The notes under the pieces were generated by a model. That model worked only from the letters and a program-made list of their open reading frames with translations. It was not told the DNA's origin and ran no database searches. A stretch of DNA of 64,000 nucleotides from Allomuricauda ruestringensis DSM 13258 (lineage in GTDB: Bacteria; Bacteroidota; Bacteroidia; Flavobacteriales; Flavobacteriaceae), in NCBI RefSeq assembly GCF_000224085.1, contig NC_015945.1, positions 248,001 through 312,000 of the forward strand, written 5' to 3'. Shown one piece after another: positions 55,590 through 63,854 of this stretch. How positions within the stretch are numbered: position 1 is the stretch's first letter; the number at the start of each line of letters is the position of its first letter. A program made the translations under genes and the position numbers.

Positions 55590-55620
55590 CAAAGTTAACC
55601 AACCTAGCACAACCTCGCAA
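55590..55620 (-). promoter_or_regulatory. Promoter of coiled-coil/zapA unit
   Basis: On the minus strand TTG (55618-55620), 20-base spacer, TAACTTTG (55590-55597), then 26 bases to the ATG. A good match to the Bacteroidota -33/-7 pattern. Read-through would also cover the 6S RNA. Confidence 0.6.
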
Positions 55621-55732
55621 TACTTTTTGGATTTATTCTTAAAGCTTTGCTTGAAGTGCTGATGGGTTATCTTAAATCTTTTTTATCAAATAAAAACATT
55701 GGTTACTTTCGTAAGGAAATATTGATTTTTAT

Positions 55733-57424
55733 ATGCGCCACAACTTTTTTTTAGTCCTTTTTTTTACTGTATTATACCTACCTGCCCAAAAAAAATATCC
55801 TCAAGGTGAATTTCGCCCCCCTTTGGACATTCCCTTGGTTTTGGCCGGAACTTTTGGTGAGCTTCGTTCCAACCACTTTCATTCGGGAATGGACATTAAG
55901 ACCCAACAACGGGAAGGACTGCCGGTTTTTGCCATTTCCGATGGCACGGTAACACGCATTAAAGTTTCGCATTGGGGCTATGGGAAGGCCCTGTACGTAG
56001 CACACCCCAATGGATATACCTCGGTATATGCGCATCTTAAAAAATTTGGCCCGGAAATAGAGGAGTATGTAAAGAAAGTACAGTACGAGAAGCAGTCCTA
56101 CGAAGTAGAAATGTTCCCGGATTACGGTGAGTTAAAGGTTGCCAAGGGCAGTACAATTGCTTTCTCTGGAAATACGGGTGGTTCCGCGGGGCCCCACCTC
56201 CATTTTGAAATACGAAGCAGCGTAAGCGGCAAACCTACCAACCCCCTGCTCTATGGTTATGAAGTAAGGGATGCGACTGACCCAACCTTGTCGGGACTAT
56301 ATGGCTACCCTTTGTCCGAAGGCGCCTTGATCAACCAAAGTGCTGAGAAAATCCAGTTAAATTACACAAGGCAGTCCGATGGTTCTTTTTTGGCCGATAA
56401 AGTAACCGCCATTGGCACTATTGGTTTTGGCATCGATACTTTTGACCGTTTGGACATGGCCGCGAACAAAAATGGGGTATATGCCGTTAAGCAATCGGTA
56501 AATGGCAGGGTATTTTCCGAGTTCGACTTTGAATCTTTCTCCTTTGGAGAAACACGATACATTAACACACTTATTGATTACGCTCATTTTTATGACCATC
56601 GGCGGCGTATCCAAAAATGTTTTAAGGAGCCCTACAACCATTTGAGCATCTACAAATCACTTTACAACGACGGTAAAATCAATGTGGAAGAAGGAATGTC
56701 CTACAACGTGGAATTGTACATTTCCGATATGGCCGGAAACACCACCAAGCTAATTATTCCAGTTGAAGGGAAACGAGAGGAAGAAAAAATCAGTAAAATT
56801 GATGACACCACAGATGATTTTGTGATTGCAGACAAACCCAACAACTTTGATCTGGGTGCTGCCAAAGTGTATTTCCCCGCCAGTACATTTTATGAAGATT
56901 TCTTCATCAATCTGGAAAAAGGGAACGATACCATCACCGTGCACGACAATAGTATAGCGGCACACCGAAATTTCACCATCAGCTTTGATCCTTCAAAATA
57001 TTCGGCTGAAGAAAAAAAACAACTATTTATTGCGCATTTGGATAGTGGAATGAGGCCTACTTATTCCAAAACTTATAAACGTGACGGTTCTTTTACAACC
57101 CGAACTCGCACATTGGGGACCTATACCTTGGTCAGGGATAGTATTGCTCCTGAGATACGGCCCAAGAATTTTAAGGAAAAGCAATGGTTGAGCAACTATA
57201 GTTATTTGAGCCTCTCCATTTCGGACGATCTTAGCGGTATTGATACCTATTCGGCCACCTTGAACGGAAAATGGATTTTGATGGAGTACGAACCCAAGAC
57301 CAATACCATAACATACAATTTTGACGACAATATCTCCAACGAAACGGAATGTGAGCTAAAAGTTACGGTTACCGACAATGTGGGCAATTCTACAACCTAT
57401 ACAGGCACTTTTTTCAGGAAATAG
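55733..57424 (+). CDS. M23 family metallopeptidase (LytM-type), exported
   Basis: A 563-residue protein with a signal peptide (cleavage near LPAQ, residue 19). The M23 domain (about 35-185) has zinc ligands H50 and D54 in HFHSGMD, H101 in YAHL and the HLHFE motif (H155, H157), so it looks active against peptidoglycan cross-bridges. The remaining two thirds are beta-rich, probably Ig-like modules, ending in TVTDNVGNSTTYTGTFF. It is thought to act at the cell wall. No lytic partner is nearby. Confidence 0.9.
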   Translation: MRHNFFLVLFFTVLYLPAQKKYPQGEFRPPLDIPLVLAGTFGELRSNHFHSGMDIKTQQREGLPVFAISDGTVTRIKVSHWGYGKALYVAHPNGYTSVYAHLKKFGPEIEEYVKKVQYEKQSYEVEMFPDYGELKVAKGSTIAFSGNTGGSAGPHLHFEIRSSVSGKPTNPLLYGYEVRDATDPTLSGLYGYPLSEGALINQSAEKIQLNYTRQSDGSFLADKVTAIGTIGFGIDTFDRLDMAANKNGVYAVKQSVNGRVFSEFDFESFSFGETRYINTLIDYAHFYDHRRRIQKCFKEPYNHLSIYKSLYNDGKINVEEGMSYNVELYISDMAGNTTKLIIPVEGKREEEKISKIDDTTDDFVIADKPNNFDLGAAKVYFPASTFYEDFFINLEKGNDTITVHDNSIAAHRNFTISFDPSKYSAEEKKQLFIAHLDSGMRPTYSKTYKRDGSFTTRTRTLGTYTLVRDSIAPEIRPKNFKEKQWLSNYSYLSLSISDDLSGIDTYSATLNGKWILMEYEPKTNTITYNFDDNISNETECELKVTVTDNVGNSTTYTGTFFRK

Positions 57425-57480
57425 CGTTATTTTTGCAAACGTAAAATCGCCTAGACCGATTTCCTAAAAAATTAATCAAC

Positions 57481-57578
57481 TACCTCGGGGTAACCCCATG
57501 AGATATTCAAACGAAAAAAATTTAATCCATTTTGACGTAGAACGTCGAGGAATCAAACCCTCAATGAGGGATTCAAAC
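57481..57578. repeat. Three palindromes each followed by (A)ATTCAAAC
   Basis: TACCTCGGGGT...ACCCCATGAGATA (57481-57505), GACGTagaACGTC (57534-57546) and CCCTCAATGAGGG (57558-57570) are each followed by ATTCAAAC or AATCAAAC (57505-57512, 57551-57558, 57571-57578). They occupy the 212-base gap before the 57637 gene. A TATTTTTG box lies at 57428-57435, so the palindromes could sit in its 5' leader. Confidence 0.65.
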
Positions 57579-57636
57579 TCAACTTTTTATAAGCTTCGGC
57601 CAATTAACTCCCGAATGTTTAGCTAAATAAAATTTG

Positions 57637-58284
57637 ATGAAAAAAATTGTCTTTGTTTTTGTTCTTTTTGCTTCGACCCTAACCATGGCGCAAAAAAACA
57701 TTTATGAGAGCATACGGTTTGATGAATACACCAATGACCATGAAACTTTGGCGATTGTACCCTTTATAGCCCATTTGGAACTCAAAAAAGCCGTGAACAG
57801 GGATGAGCTAAGCATATTGGCCGAAAAAGAAGGGTACGCGGTACAGAATGCATTGGAAACCTATTTTTCCAAACGAAAAAAGCGGAAGAAGTTCAGTGTG
57901 GATTTCCAAAACATTAGGAACACGAATGCCATTTTGGCCCAAAATAATATCAACTACGACAATATTGACACCTACACCACCCAAGAATTGTGCGAAATTT
58001 TGGATGTTGATGGAATTATCAGTGGCAACCTAAACCTAAATATTTTACTTTCCGAGGGCGTGCCCACCGATTTCAGTATTTTGGATTACTTCAGCGGAGA
58101 TGCCAATTATGGCCGCATTGGGGTAAAAATAAGTGATGGCGAAACCGGGAAATTGCTTTGGAAATATGAAAACGAAATCTCCAAGAAAACAGGTAAAAAC
58201 ACCACGGAGCTCATCGACAAAATGATGAAAACCGCATCCAGAAAATTTCCTTACGACAGAGAAAAGCGTAGGAACAGAAACTGA
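57637..58284 (+). CDS. Exported protein of unknown function
   Basis: A 215-residue protein with a signal peptide (residues 1-19, ending TMAQ). The pattern of ETLAIVPFIAHLE near the N-terminus, an alpha-beta fold and VDGIISGNLNLNILLSE followed by DGETGKLLWKYE resembles TolB-N/GNA1162-like (DUF799) lipoprotein folds that bind or sense at the outer membrane, but it is not a lipoprotein and I cannot name a family. The basic tail is EKRRNRN. The leader region contains a palindromic repeat cluster. Confidence 0.7.
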   Translation: MKKIVFVFVLFASTLTMAQKNIYESIRFDEYTNDHETLAIVPFIAHLELKKAVNRDELSILAEKEGYAVQNALETYFSKRKKRKKFSVDFQNIRNTNAILAQNNINYDNIDTYTTQELCEILDVDGIISGNLNLNILLSEGVPTDFSILDYFSGDANYGRIGVKISDGETGKLLWKYENEISKKTGKNTTELIDKMMKTASRKFPYDREKRRNRN

Positions 58285-58286
58285 TT

Positions 58287-59435
58287 TTAACTGTTCGCAA
58301 ATTCCTTTAATACCTCAACGACGTAGTCGAGTTCTTCCTTAGTATTGTAGATGGAGAAAGAAAAGCGCAGACTTGGCTTTTCCAGCTCCTCACCGGACAG
58401 AATCTCGTTAAGTACATGCGAACCTTGGTTGCTTCCCGATTGGCATGCACTACCTTTGGAGCAGGCAATTCCCTTCATATCCAAATGGAACAAGAGCATC
58501 AACCCTTTTTGTTTGTCAAACGGCAAGCGGATATTGGCCAAGGTATAGGTGCTTTTTTCCAAATCACCCGAAAATCCATTGCATTTGGCTCCCGGAACTT
58601 CCTTTAAAACTTGGTCTACAAAATACTTTTTAAGCTCTTTTACGGTTTTGGTCTCCTCTTCCAAGTGCTCGTAAGCCCTCACAAAAGCTTCTTCCAAGCC
58701 TACAATGTTATGAAAAGGCTCTGTACCCGCTCTAAAACCCCTTTCTTGGGCTCCACCAACAATCAATGGTTTTAATCCAGAATTTTTTCTGATAAAGGCA
58801 AACCCGATTCCTTTGGGCCCATGGAATTTGTGGGCTGCAGCTGTCATAAAATCAATGTTTATAGCCTGTGCATCCCAAGGATAATGTCCAATGGACTGAA
58901 CAGTGTCCGAATGGAAAAGTGCATGGTTTTCTTTGCAAAGCTCACCAACAGCCCCTATATCCGTAATATTGCCAATCTCATTGTTCACATGCATTAAACT
59001 CACCAACTTCTTGGAATCGTCTTTTTTGAGCAACTCCTCCAAATGTGCAAGGCTGGGGCTGCCAAATTCATCTAAATTCACATACCAAACATTGGTATTG
59101 TGCTCTTTTTCGAGCTCTTCCACGGTATGCAGCACGGCATGGTGCTCTATTTTGGAGGTAATAATGGTCTCAACCCCCAAATCCCTAACTGCACATCGCA
59201 AAATCATGTTATCAGCTTCGGTTCCCCCCGAAGTAAAAATGATTTCCGAGGGTTGCGCATTCAAGGTTTTGGCAATGGTTTTTCTTGCTTGCTCTACGGC
59301 GGTTTTTGCCGACCTTCCAAAACTGTGTGTGGAAGATGGATTGCCATAATGCCGTGCAAGAGCTTCTTGCATACATTGAATAACCTCTTCCCTTACCTGC
59401 GTTGTAGCAGCATTGTCCAGATACACTTTTTGCAT
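58287..59435 (-). CDS. Cysteine desulfurase (NifS/IscS family)
   Basis: A 382-residue PLP enzyme that removes sulfur from cysteine for Fe-S clusters or tRNA thiolation. VYLDNAATTQVREEV opens the protein; the PLP lysine is K203 in AAHKFHGPKG and the persulfide cysteine is C331 in GSACQSGSNQGSHVL. Length and the short loop around C331 fit the NifS/IscS type I group rather than SufS. No iscU or suf genes adjoin, so its dedicated partner is unknown. A TATTTTTG box at 59461-59468 (complement) lies 25 bases upstream. Confidence 0.93.
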   Translation of the reverse strand: MQKVYLDNAATTQVREEVIQCMQEALARHYGNPSSTHSFGRSAKTAVEQARKTIAKTLNAQPSEIIFTSGGTEADNMILRCAVRDLGVETIITSKIEHHAVLHTVEELEKEHNTNVWYVNLDEFGSPSLAHLEELLKKDDSKKLVSLMHVNNEIGNITDIGAVGELCKENHALFHSDTVQSIGHYPWDAQAINIDFMTAAAHKFHGPKGIGFAFIRKNSGLKPLIVGGAQERGFRAGTEPFHNIVGLEEAFVRAYEHLEEETKTVKELKKYFVDQVLKEVPGAKCNGFSGDLEKSTYTLANIRLPFDKQKGLMLLFHLDMKGIACSKGSACQSGSNQGSHVLNEILSGEELEKPSLRFSFSIYNTKEELDYVVEVLKEFANS

Positions 59436-59508
59436 GGTTGAGTTCTCTTTTTAACAGGGGCAAAAATACGGGAAATAAAGTTAATTTCTTTTAAAGTAGA
59501 TCTTAGTA

Positions 59509-59541
59509 TTGGCGTATTATAATGGAATTGCTTTAAATTTG
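59509..59541 (+). promoter_or_regulatory. Promoter of orphan lipoprotein gene, near-leaderless
   Basis: TTG (59509-59511), 22-base spacer, TAAATTTG (59534-59541), only four bases before the ATG. The start of transcription would fall within about three bases of the start codon. Confidence 0.55.
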
Positions 59542-59545
59542 GTGC

Positions 59546-60067
59546 ATGAGAAAATTTATCTTTTCAATTCTTACTTTGGGTTTGCTATTTTCTTGCAGTG
59601 ATGGCGACCTTCAAATTGAAACCATTGATTTTGACAGTGTTTCCATTCAATATTGCGCTGCCCCGGTTAGGAACGCAGGAAATCTGATGTTTAAAATAAA
59701 TGAGGGCGAAGCCCTTATTTTACAACTGCAAAGTGGGGTCTTGAACAATGGTATCGTTGGAGATACCATTACTACGGAAAGCACTGTTCCCGGTCAATCT
59801 CAAGTTACTTACAGGGTTTTCTCAGATGCTGTGGACAATGATTATTTCTGTGATGATATTCCAGTGGTAGAACCAACTGTTATTGACGAAGTTGTTGCAG
59901 AAGATGGGATGGTGATTGTTGAAACCATGTTGGCCGATAACGACAGCACCCTTTTTGTACACAATATTAGCCTGAGCGGAATATCTTTTGTTACTGGCAA
60001 CGGAGAACGCATTACCAATTTGGCCATAAACGAGTTTGGCGAGGTGACCACCACCGTTCCCAATTAG
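59546..60067 (+). CDS. Orphan lipoprotein, unknown function
   Basis: A 173-residue predicted lipoprotein (signal peptide, lipobox LFSC, Cys17). The mature part is acidic and beta-rich, with two well separated cysteines (QYCAAP, DYFCDD) that might form a disulfide, and a repeated TTVP/STVP flavour. I recognise no family. It is flanked by a divergent cysteine desulfurase and a convergent Smr gene, whose stop overlaps its own by four bases. Confidence 0.7.
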   Translation: MRKFIFSILTLGLLFSCSDGDLQIETIDFDSVSIQYCAAPVRNAGNLMFKINEGEALILQLQSGVLNNGIVGDTITTESTVPGQSQVTYRVFSDAVDNDYFCDDIPVVEPTVIDEVVAEDGMVIVETMLADNDSTLFVHNISLSGISFVTGNGERITNLAINEFGEVTTTVPN

Positions 60068-60606
60068 CTGTTCTGATAAATATAAACCTCGGTGGCACCT
60101 AGTCCGTATTTCTGATACTCGGCATCGTAAAATTTCACATTGTCGTACTTCTTGAACAAGTAGTGCAATTCCTCTTTTAGAACACCTTCACCTACCCCAT
60201 GGATAAACACTACTCGTTGGATGCGTTTTCGTATCGCAAAATCCAATTGCCGTTTGGCCGTGTCCAATTGAATGTTCAGCATGTCGTAATTACTCATTCC
60301 CTTACTGGACTTAACCAATTGATGAATGTGTAGGTCCACCTCCATTTTGGGAGCGCTGCGCTCTTTGGGTTTTATGGTCGGTGCTTTTCTTCTTTTGGGC
60401 AGTTCCTTTTCTTTTTTGATTTTGGCCACCTCATAATTAGTAACAGAAATATTGCCTTCGATTTTAACAAGGTCGCTGATTGTATATTGCATGGGAAAAC
60501 CATCATCGGTGATAAGAGTCACCCTGTCACCATCTATTTTTTGTACAATTCCTGCAATTGCTTCGTCCAATACCTCTGCCCTATCTCCAATAGAAAATTT
60601 GCCCAT
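60064..60606 (-). CDS. DUF2027-Smr domain protein
   Basis: A 180-residue protein: an N-terminal DUF2027-type beta barrel (residues 1-55, FSIGDRAEVLDEAIAGIVQ), a basic linker, and a C-terminal Smr domain with the LHIHQL and VVFIHGVGEGVLKEEL motifs of MutS2-type small nucleases. It is often misnamed DNA mismatch repair protein MutS. The Smr fold suggests nicking or RNA-cleaving activity; DUF2027 is largely confined to Bacteroidota. Role unknown. Confidence 0.85.
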   Translation of the reverse strand: MGKFSIGDRAEVLDEAIAGIVQKIDGDRVTLITDDGFPMQYTISDLVKIEGNISVTNYEVAKIKKEKELPKRRKAPTIKPKERSAPKMEVDLHIHQLVKSSKGMSNYDMLNIQLDTAKRQLDFAIRKRIQRVVFIHGVGEGVLKEELHYLFKKYDNVKFYDAEYQKYGLGATEVYIYQNS

Positions 60607-60686
60607 AATTAATATCTGTGGTAAAAAATGATGTAAAAATTAAACCTGAATACAAAAATAATAGTATTTTTCGGGCACTACAGCCT

Positions 60687-60998
60687 ATGATGAACCTAAC
60701 ACCAACCATAAACGCCTTTAGTTTAGAAAACTACATGCTACCGTGCCTCAATAAAAAAATTTTGGGTGTGGATTGCCCGGGTTGTGGGTTGCAACGATCC
60801 GTTGATTTGTTGTTGCATGGTGAGTTTGTGGCCGCTTTTCAAATGTATCCGGCTATTTATACCATTATACCTCTGTTTGCTATGGTCATTAGCAATAAAG
60901 TATTCAATTTAAAGGTAGATAACCGATTGATCACTGGCTTAGGTGCAGCAACTGTAGCTCTAATTTTAATAAATTATATAATCAAATTTATCCACTAA
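60687..60998 (+). CDS. DUF2752 small membrane protein
   Basis: About 103 residues with MLPCLNKKILGVDCPGCGLQRSVDLL, the cysteine-rich DUF2752 signature, followed by two hydrophobic segments (about 45-65 and 75-97). The start is uncertain: 60687 is chosen because a TATTTTTC sequence lies just upstream, and a GTG at 60618 would add 23 residues. The three cysteines of CLNKKILGVDCPGC may bind a metal or form disulfides. It is 12 bases before a CCC-motif gene. Confidence 0.75.
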   Translation: MMNLTPTINAFSLENYMLPCLNKKILGVDCPGCGLQRSVDLLLHGEFVAAFQMYPAIYTIIPLFAMVISNKVFNLKVDNRLITGLGAATVALILINYIIKFIH

Positions 60999-61010
60999 AC
61001 ATTTTTAACC

Positions 61011-61334
61011 ATGGAACAAAAAAATCTACCTAATGTAACCATCGCCCTAGTTTTGGCCATTTTATCATTCCTCTGTTGCTGTTTTGGAGGAGCACCTGGT
61101 CTTATTTTAGCTGGAATAGCATTCTTTTTAGTCAAAAAAGATGAAAAAACGTATGCTGAGAATCCAGAGATATACAAGAATTACAGTACGTTAAAAACAG
61201 TTAGGATACTTGCATTAATAGGCATGGTCATAGGATTACTTTATCTATTATATACTTTATGGTCGATCAACCAAATGGGAGGCTGGGAAGGCTACATGGA
61301 AAAAGTCCAAGAAATGACGGAACAATATCAATAA
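61011..61334 (+). CDS. CCC-motif membrane protein, copy 1
   Basis: A 107-residue protein with two hydrophobic segments. The first carries SFLCCCFGGAPGLILAGIAFFLVKKD, and the second follows NPEIYKNYSTLKTVRIL. These 'CCC motif membrane proteins' occur in Bacteroidota next to DUF2752; no function is known. The NPExYxxYSxxKTxxIL stretch is shared with the next gene, marking them as tandem paralogues. Confidence 0.75.
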   Translation: MEQKNLPNVTIALVLAILSFLCCCFGGAPGLILAGIAFFLVKKDEKTYAENPEIYKNYSTLKTVRILALIGMVIGLLYLLYTLWSINQMGGWEGYMEKVQEMTEQYQ

Positions 61335-61344
61335 ACACAAATAA

Positions 61345-61656
61345 ATGAACCAACAACCCTTACCCGGGGCGAGCACCGTGTTGACAATGGGGATTCTCTC
61401 CATTGTTGGCACCTTGTTTTGCTGTGGCCCATTTGGTGCTATATTTAGCATCATAGGATTGGTGAAAGCCAAAACTGCCAACCAATTGTACCAACAAAAC
61501 CCAGAAAATTACACCGATTACAGCAATGTAAAGACAGGTAAGATATTATCCTACATTGGATTGGCCTTGTCCTTGATTTATTTAGTACTGTCCATCCTTT
61601 ACTTTGGACTTATAGTTGCAGCGATAACAACAGGTGAGTTGAGTGGCGAATTTTAA
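61345..61656 (+). CDS. CCC-motif membrane protein, copy 2
   Basis: A 103-residue paralogue of the preceding protein. It has TLFCCGPFGAIFSIIGLVKAK in the first hydrophobic segment, NPENYTDYSNVKTGKIL, and a second hydrophobic segment. Only two of the three cysteines remain. The stop overlaps that of the convergent recQ gene by four bases. Confidence 0.75.
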   Translation: MNQQPLPGASTVLTMGILSIVGTLFCCGPFGAIFSIIGLVKAKTANQLYQQNPENYTDYSNVKTGKILSYIGLALSLIYLVLSILYFGLIVAAITTGELSGEF

Positions 61657-63854
61657 TTCGCCACTTCACTTATAAATTTTAGACGGTACAAGCGGAGCTC
61701 TTCGTCTTCGTAATCGCCCTCGAACTCTTCAATGGCAGCAGAAATGGAGTCTGTTTCTGCTTCCAAAAAGTAATCGTGGATTTCTTCTTGTTGGTCCTCG
61801 TCCAAGATTTCATCTATCCAGTAGCCAATGTTCAACTTGGTGCCGCTGAATACGATTTGTTCCATCTCTTTTATAAGTTCTGGCAGTTCCAATCCTTTGG
61901 CAGAGGCGATATCATCCAACGGTAATTTTCTGTCCACACTTTGAATCACATAAAGTTTTAGTCCAGAGTTGGCCCCGGTACTCTTCACCACAAGGTCATC
62001 TGGCCTTATAATATCATTTTCATCCACATATTTGGAAATCAGATCTACAAAGGCTTTCCCATATTTTTTTGCTTTTCCCTCGCCAACCCCTTGAATATTT
62101 ATCAACTCTTCCATGGTTACAGGGTATTTTAGCGACATATCCTCCAAAGATGGGTCTTGAAAAACTACAAATGGAGGCACATCCCGTTGTTGTGCCTCTT
62201 TTTTTCGGAGGTCACGAAGTAGTTTCAATAAATTGTCATCCGCAACAGCCCCGTTAGATTTCTGGGCCGTAACAATATTTCCGGTATCTTCTCTGGAGTA
62301 GACATGATCCTTCGTCATCATAAATGATTCTGGATTTTCCAAGTACTTTTCACCCAATTTGGTTAAATGAAGAATCCCGTATCGTTCAATTTCCTTTTTC
62401 AAAAGCCCAGCAACCAGAACCTGCCTGGTCAAGGCCATCCAAAATTCCTTGTCATTGTCCTTCCCTATTCCGAAAAAGCTTTTTTCATCGGTTCTATGCG
62501 AGGATATCATGGCATTGGTTTTACCAATCAAAACCTTGACAATTTCTTTGGTCTTGAATTTTTCTTTGGTATCTCTCACCACAGTCAAAAGTTTGACTAC
62601 TTGTTCCTTGGCTTCTTCTTTAGGTTTGGGGTTTCTGGAATTATCGTCCATGTCGGCTCCTTCCCCGTTCTCCTCATCAAAATCTTCACCGAAGTAATGC
62701 AGAATAAATTTTCTACGGGACATGGATGTCTCGGCATAAGCTACAATTTCTTGCAATAAAGCATTGCCGATTTCTTGCTCCGCTACGGGTTTACCTGACA
62801 TAAATTTTTCCAGCTTTTCCACATCTTTATAGGCGTAATAGGCCAAACAATGTCCCTCGCCCCCATCTCTTCCGGCACGTCCGGTTTCTTGGTAATAGCT
62901 TTCAATACTTTTGGGAATATCGTGATGAATTACAAAACGCACATCAGGTTTGTCTATCCCCATTCCGAAAGCAATGGTGGCCACAACCACATCAACCTCT
63001 TCCATTAAGAACATATCTTGATATTTGGAACGGGTTTTGGCATCGAACCCGGCATGATAGGGAACTGCGCTTACGCCGTTTACCTGAAGTACCTGGGCCA
63101 ATTCTTCTACCCTTTTGCGGCTTAAACAATATATAATTCCGGATTTCCCTTGATTTTGCTTTACAAAACGAATAATATCGGCATCTACATCCTTGGTTTT
63201 GGGACGTACCTCATAGAACAAATTGGGTCGGTTAAACGATGCCTTGAAAACTTTGGCATCCGTCATACCCAAATTTTTGATGATATCCTCTTGCACTTTG
63301 GGTGTAGCCGTAGCGGTAAGACCTATAATAGGAATGTTGTCCCCAAGTCTGTTTATAATGCCCCGAAGGTTTCGGTATTCCGGTCTAAAATCGTGCCCCC
63401 ACTCCGATATACAGTGGGCCTCGTCCACCGCAACAAAGGAAAGTTTCACATTTTTGAGGAAATCCACATTTTCTTCCTTCGTCAAGGATTCCGGGGCCAC
63501 ATAAAGCAATTTGGTAACACCTTTGGTAATATCTTCTTTAACCTGCCTTACCTCTGTTTTGGTCAGGGAAGAGTTCAATACATGTGCAATACCATGCTGT
63601 TCGGATATTCCCCGTATGGCATCGACTTGGTTCTTCATCAGGGCGATCAAAGGAGAGACAACAATCGCTGTTCCTTCTTCCATAATTGCCGGCAATTGAT
63701 AACATAGGGATTTTCCTCCGCCCGTTGGCATAATCACAAAAGTGTCGTTGCCACTAAGAATATTCTGGATTACATCTTCCTGTAATCCTTTAAATTTTGA
63801 GAAACCAAAATATTTTTTGAGCGAGGAGTGCAAATCGGTGTTCATTAGGCTCAT
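61653..63854 (-). CDS. recQ: ATP-dependent DNA helicase RecQ
   Basis: A 733-residue helicase that unwinds DNA 3'-5' and processes recombination intermediates. Walker A PTGGGKSLCYQLP is near residue 43, DEAHCISEWGHDFR near 146, and QETGRAGRDG in domain 2. An RQC region and a C-terminal HRDC-like domain (LRKKEAQQRDVPPFVVFQD) follow. The zinc-binding cysteines of the RQC are absent: the usual CRRxFLLxYFGE...C..C..C is SRRKFILHYFGE followed by an acidic stretch without cysteines. A second in-frame ATG (63845) is an alternative start. Confidence 0.94.
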   Translation of the reverse strand: MSLMNTDLHSSLKKYFGFSKFKGLQEDVIQNILSGNDTFVIMPTGGGKSLCYQLPAIMEEGTAIVVSPLIALMKNQVDAIRGISEQHGIAHVLNSSLTKTEVRQVKEDITKGVTKLLYVAPESLTKEENVDFLKNVKLSFVAVDEAHCISEWGHDFRPEYRNLRGIINRLGDNIPIIGLTATATPKVQEDIIKNLGMTDAKVFKASFNRPNLFYEVRPKTKDVDADIIRFVKQNQGKSGIIYCLSRKRVEELAQVLQVNGVSAVPYHAGFDAKTRSKYQDMFLMEEVDVVVATIAFGMGIDKPDVRFVIHHDIPKSIESYYQETGRAGRDGGEGHCLAYYAYKDVEKLEKFMSGKPVAEQEIGNALLQEIVAYAETSMSRRKFILHYFGEDFDEENGEGADMDDNSRNPKPKEEAKEQVVKLLTVVRDTKEKFKTKEIVKVLIGKTNAMISSHRTDEKSFFGIGKDNDKEFWMALTRQVLVAGLLKKEIERYGILHLTKLGEKYLENPESFMMTKDHVYSREDTGNIVTAQKSNGAVADDNLLKLLRDLRKKEAQQRDVPPFVVFQDPSLEDMSLKYPVTMEELINIQGVGEGKAKKYGKAFVDLISKYVDENDIIRPDDLVVKSTGANSGLKLYVIQSVDRKLPLDDIASAKGLELPELIKEMEQIVFSGTKLNIGYWIDEILDEDQQEEIHDYFLEAETDSISAAIEEFEGDYEDEELRLYRLKFISEVAN

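Noticed and set aside
57481..57578. Palindrome array considered as CRISPR or tRNA-like
   Set aside because: The repeats differ from each other, spacing is irregular and no cloverleaf can be drawn.
60064..60606. MutS label for the Smr protein
   Set aside because: No MutS ATPase or mismatch-binding domain; only the Smr and DUF2027 parts are present.
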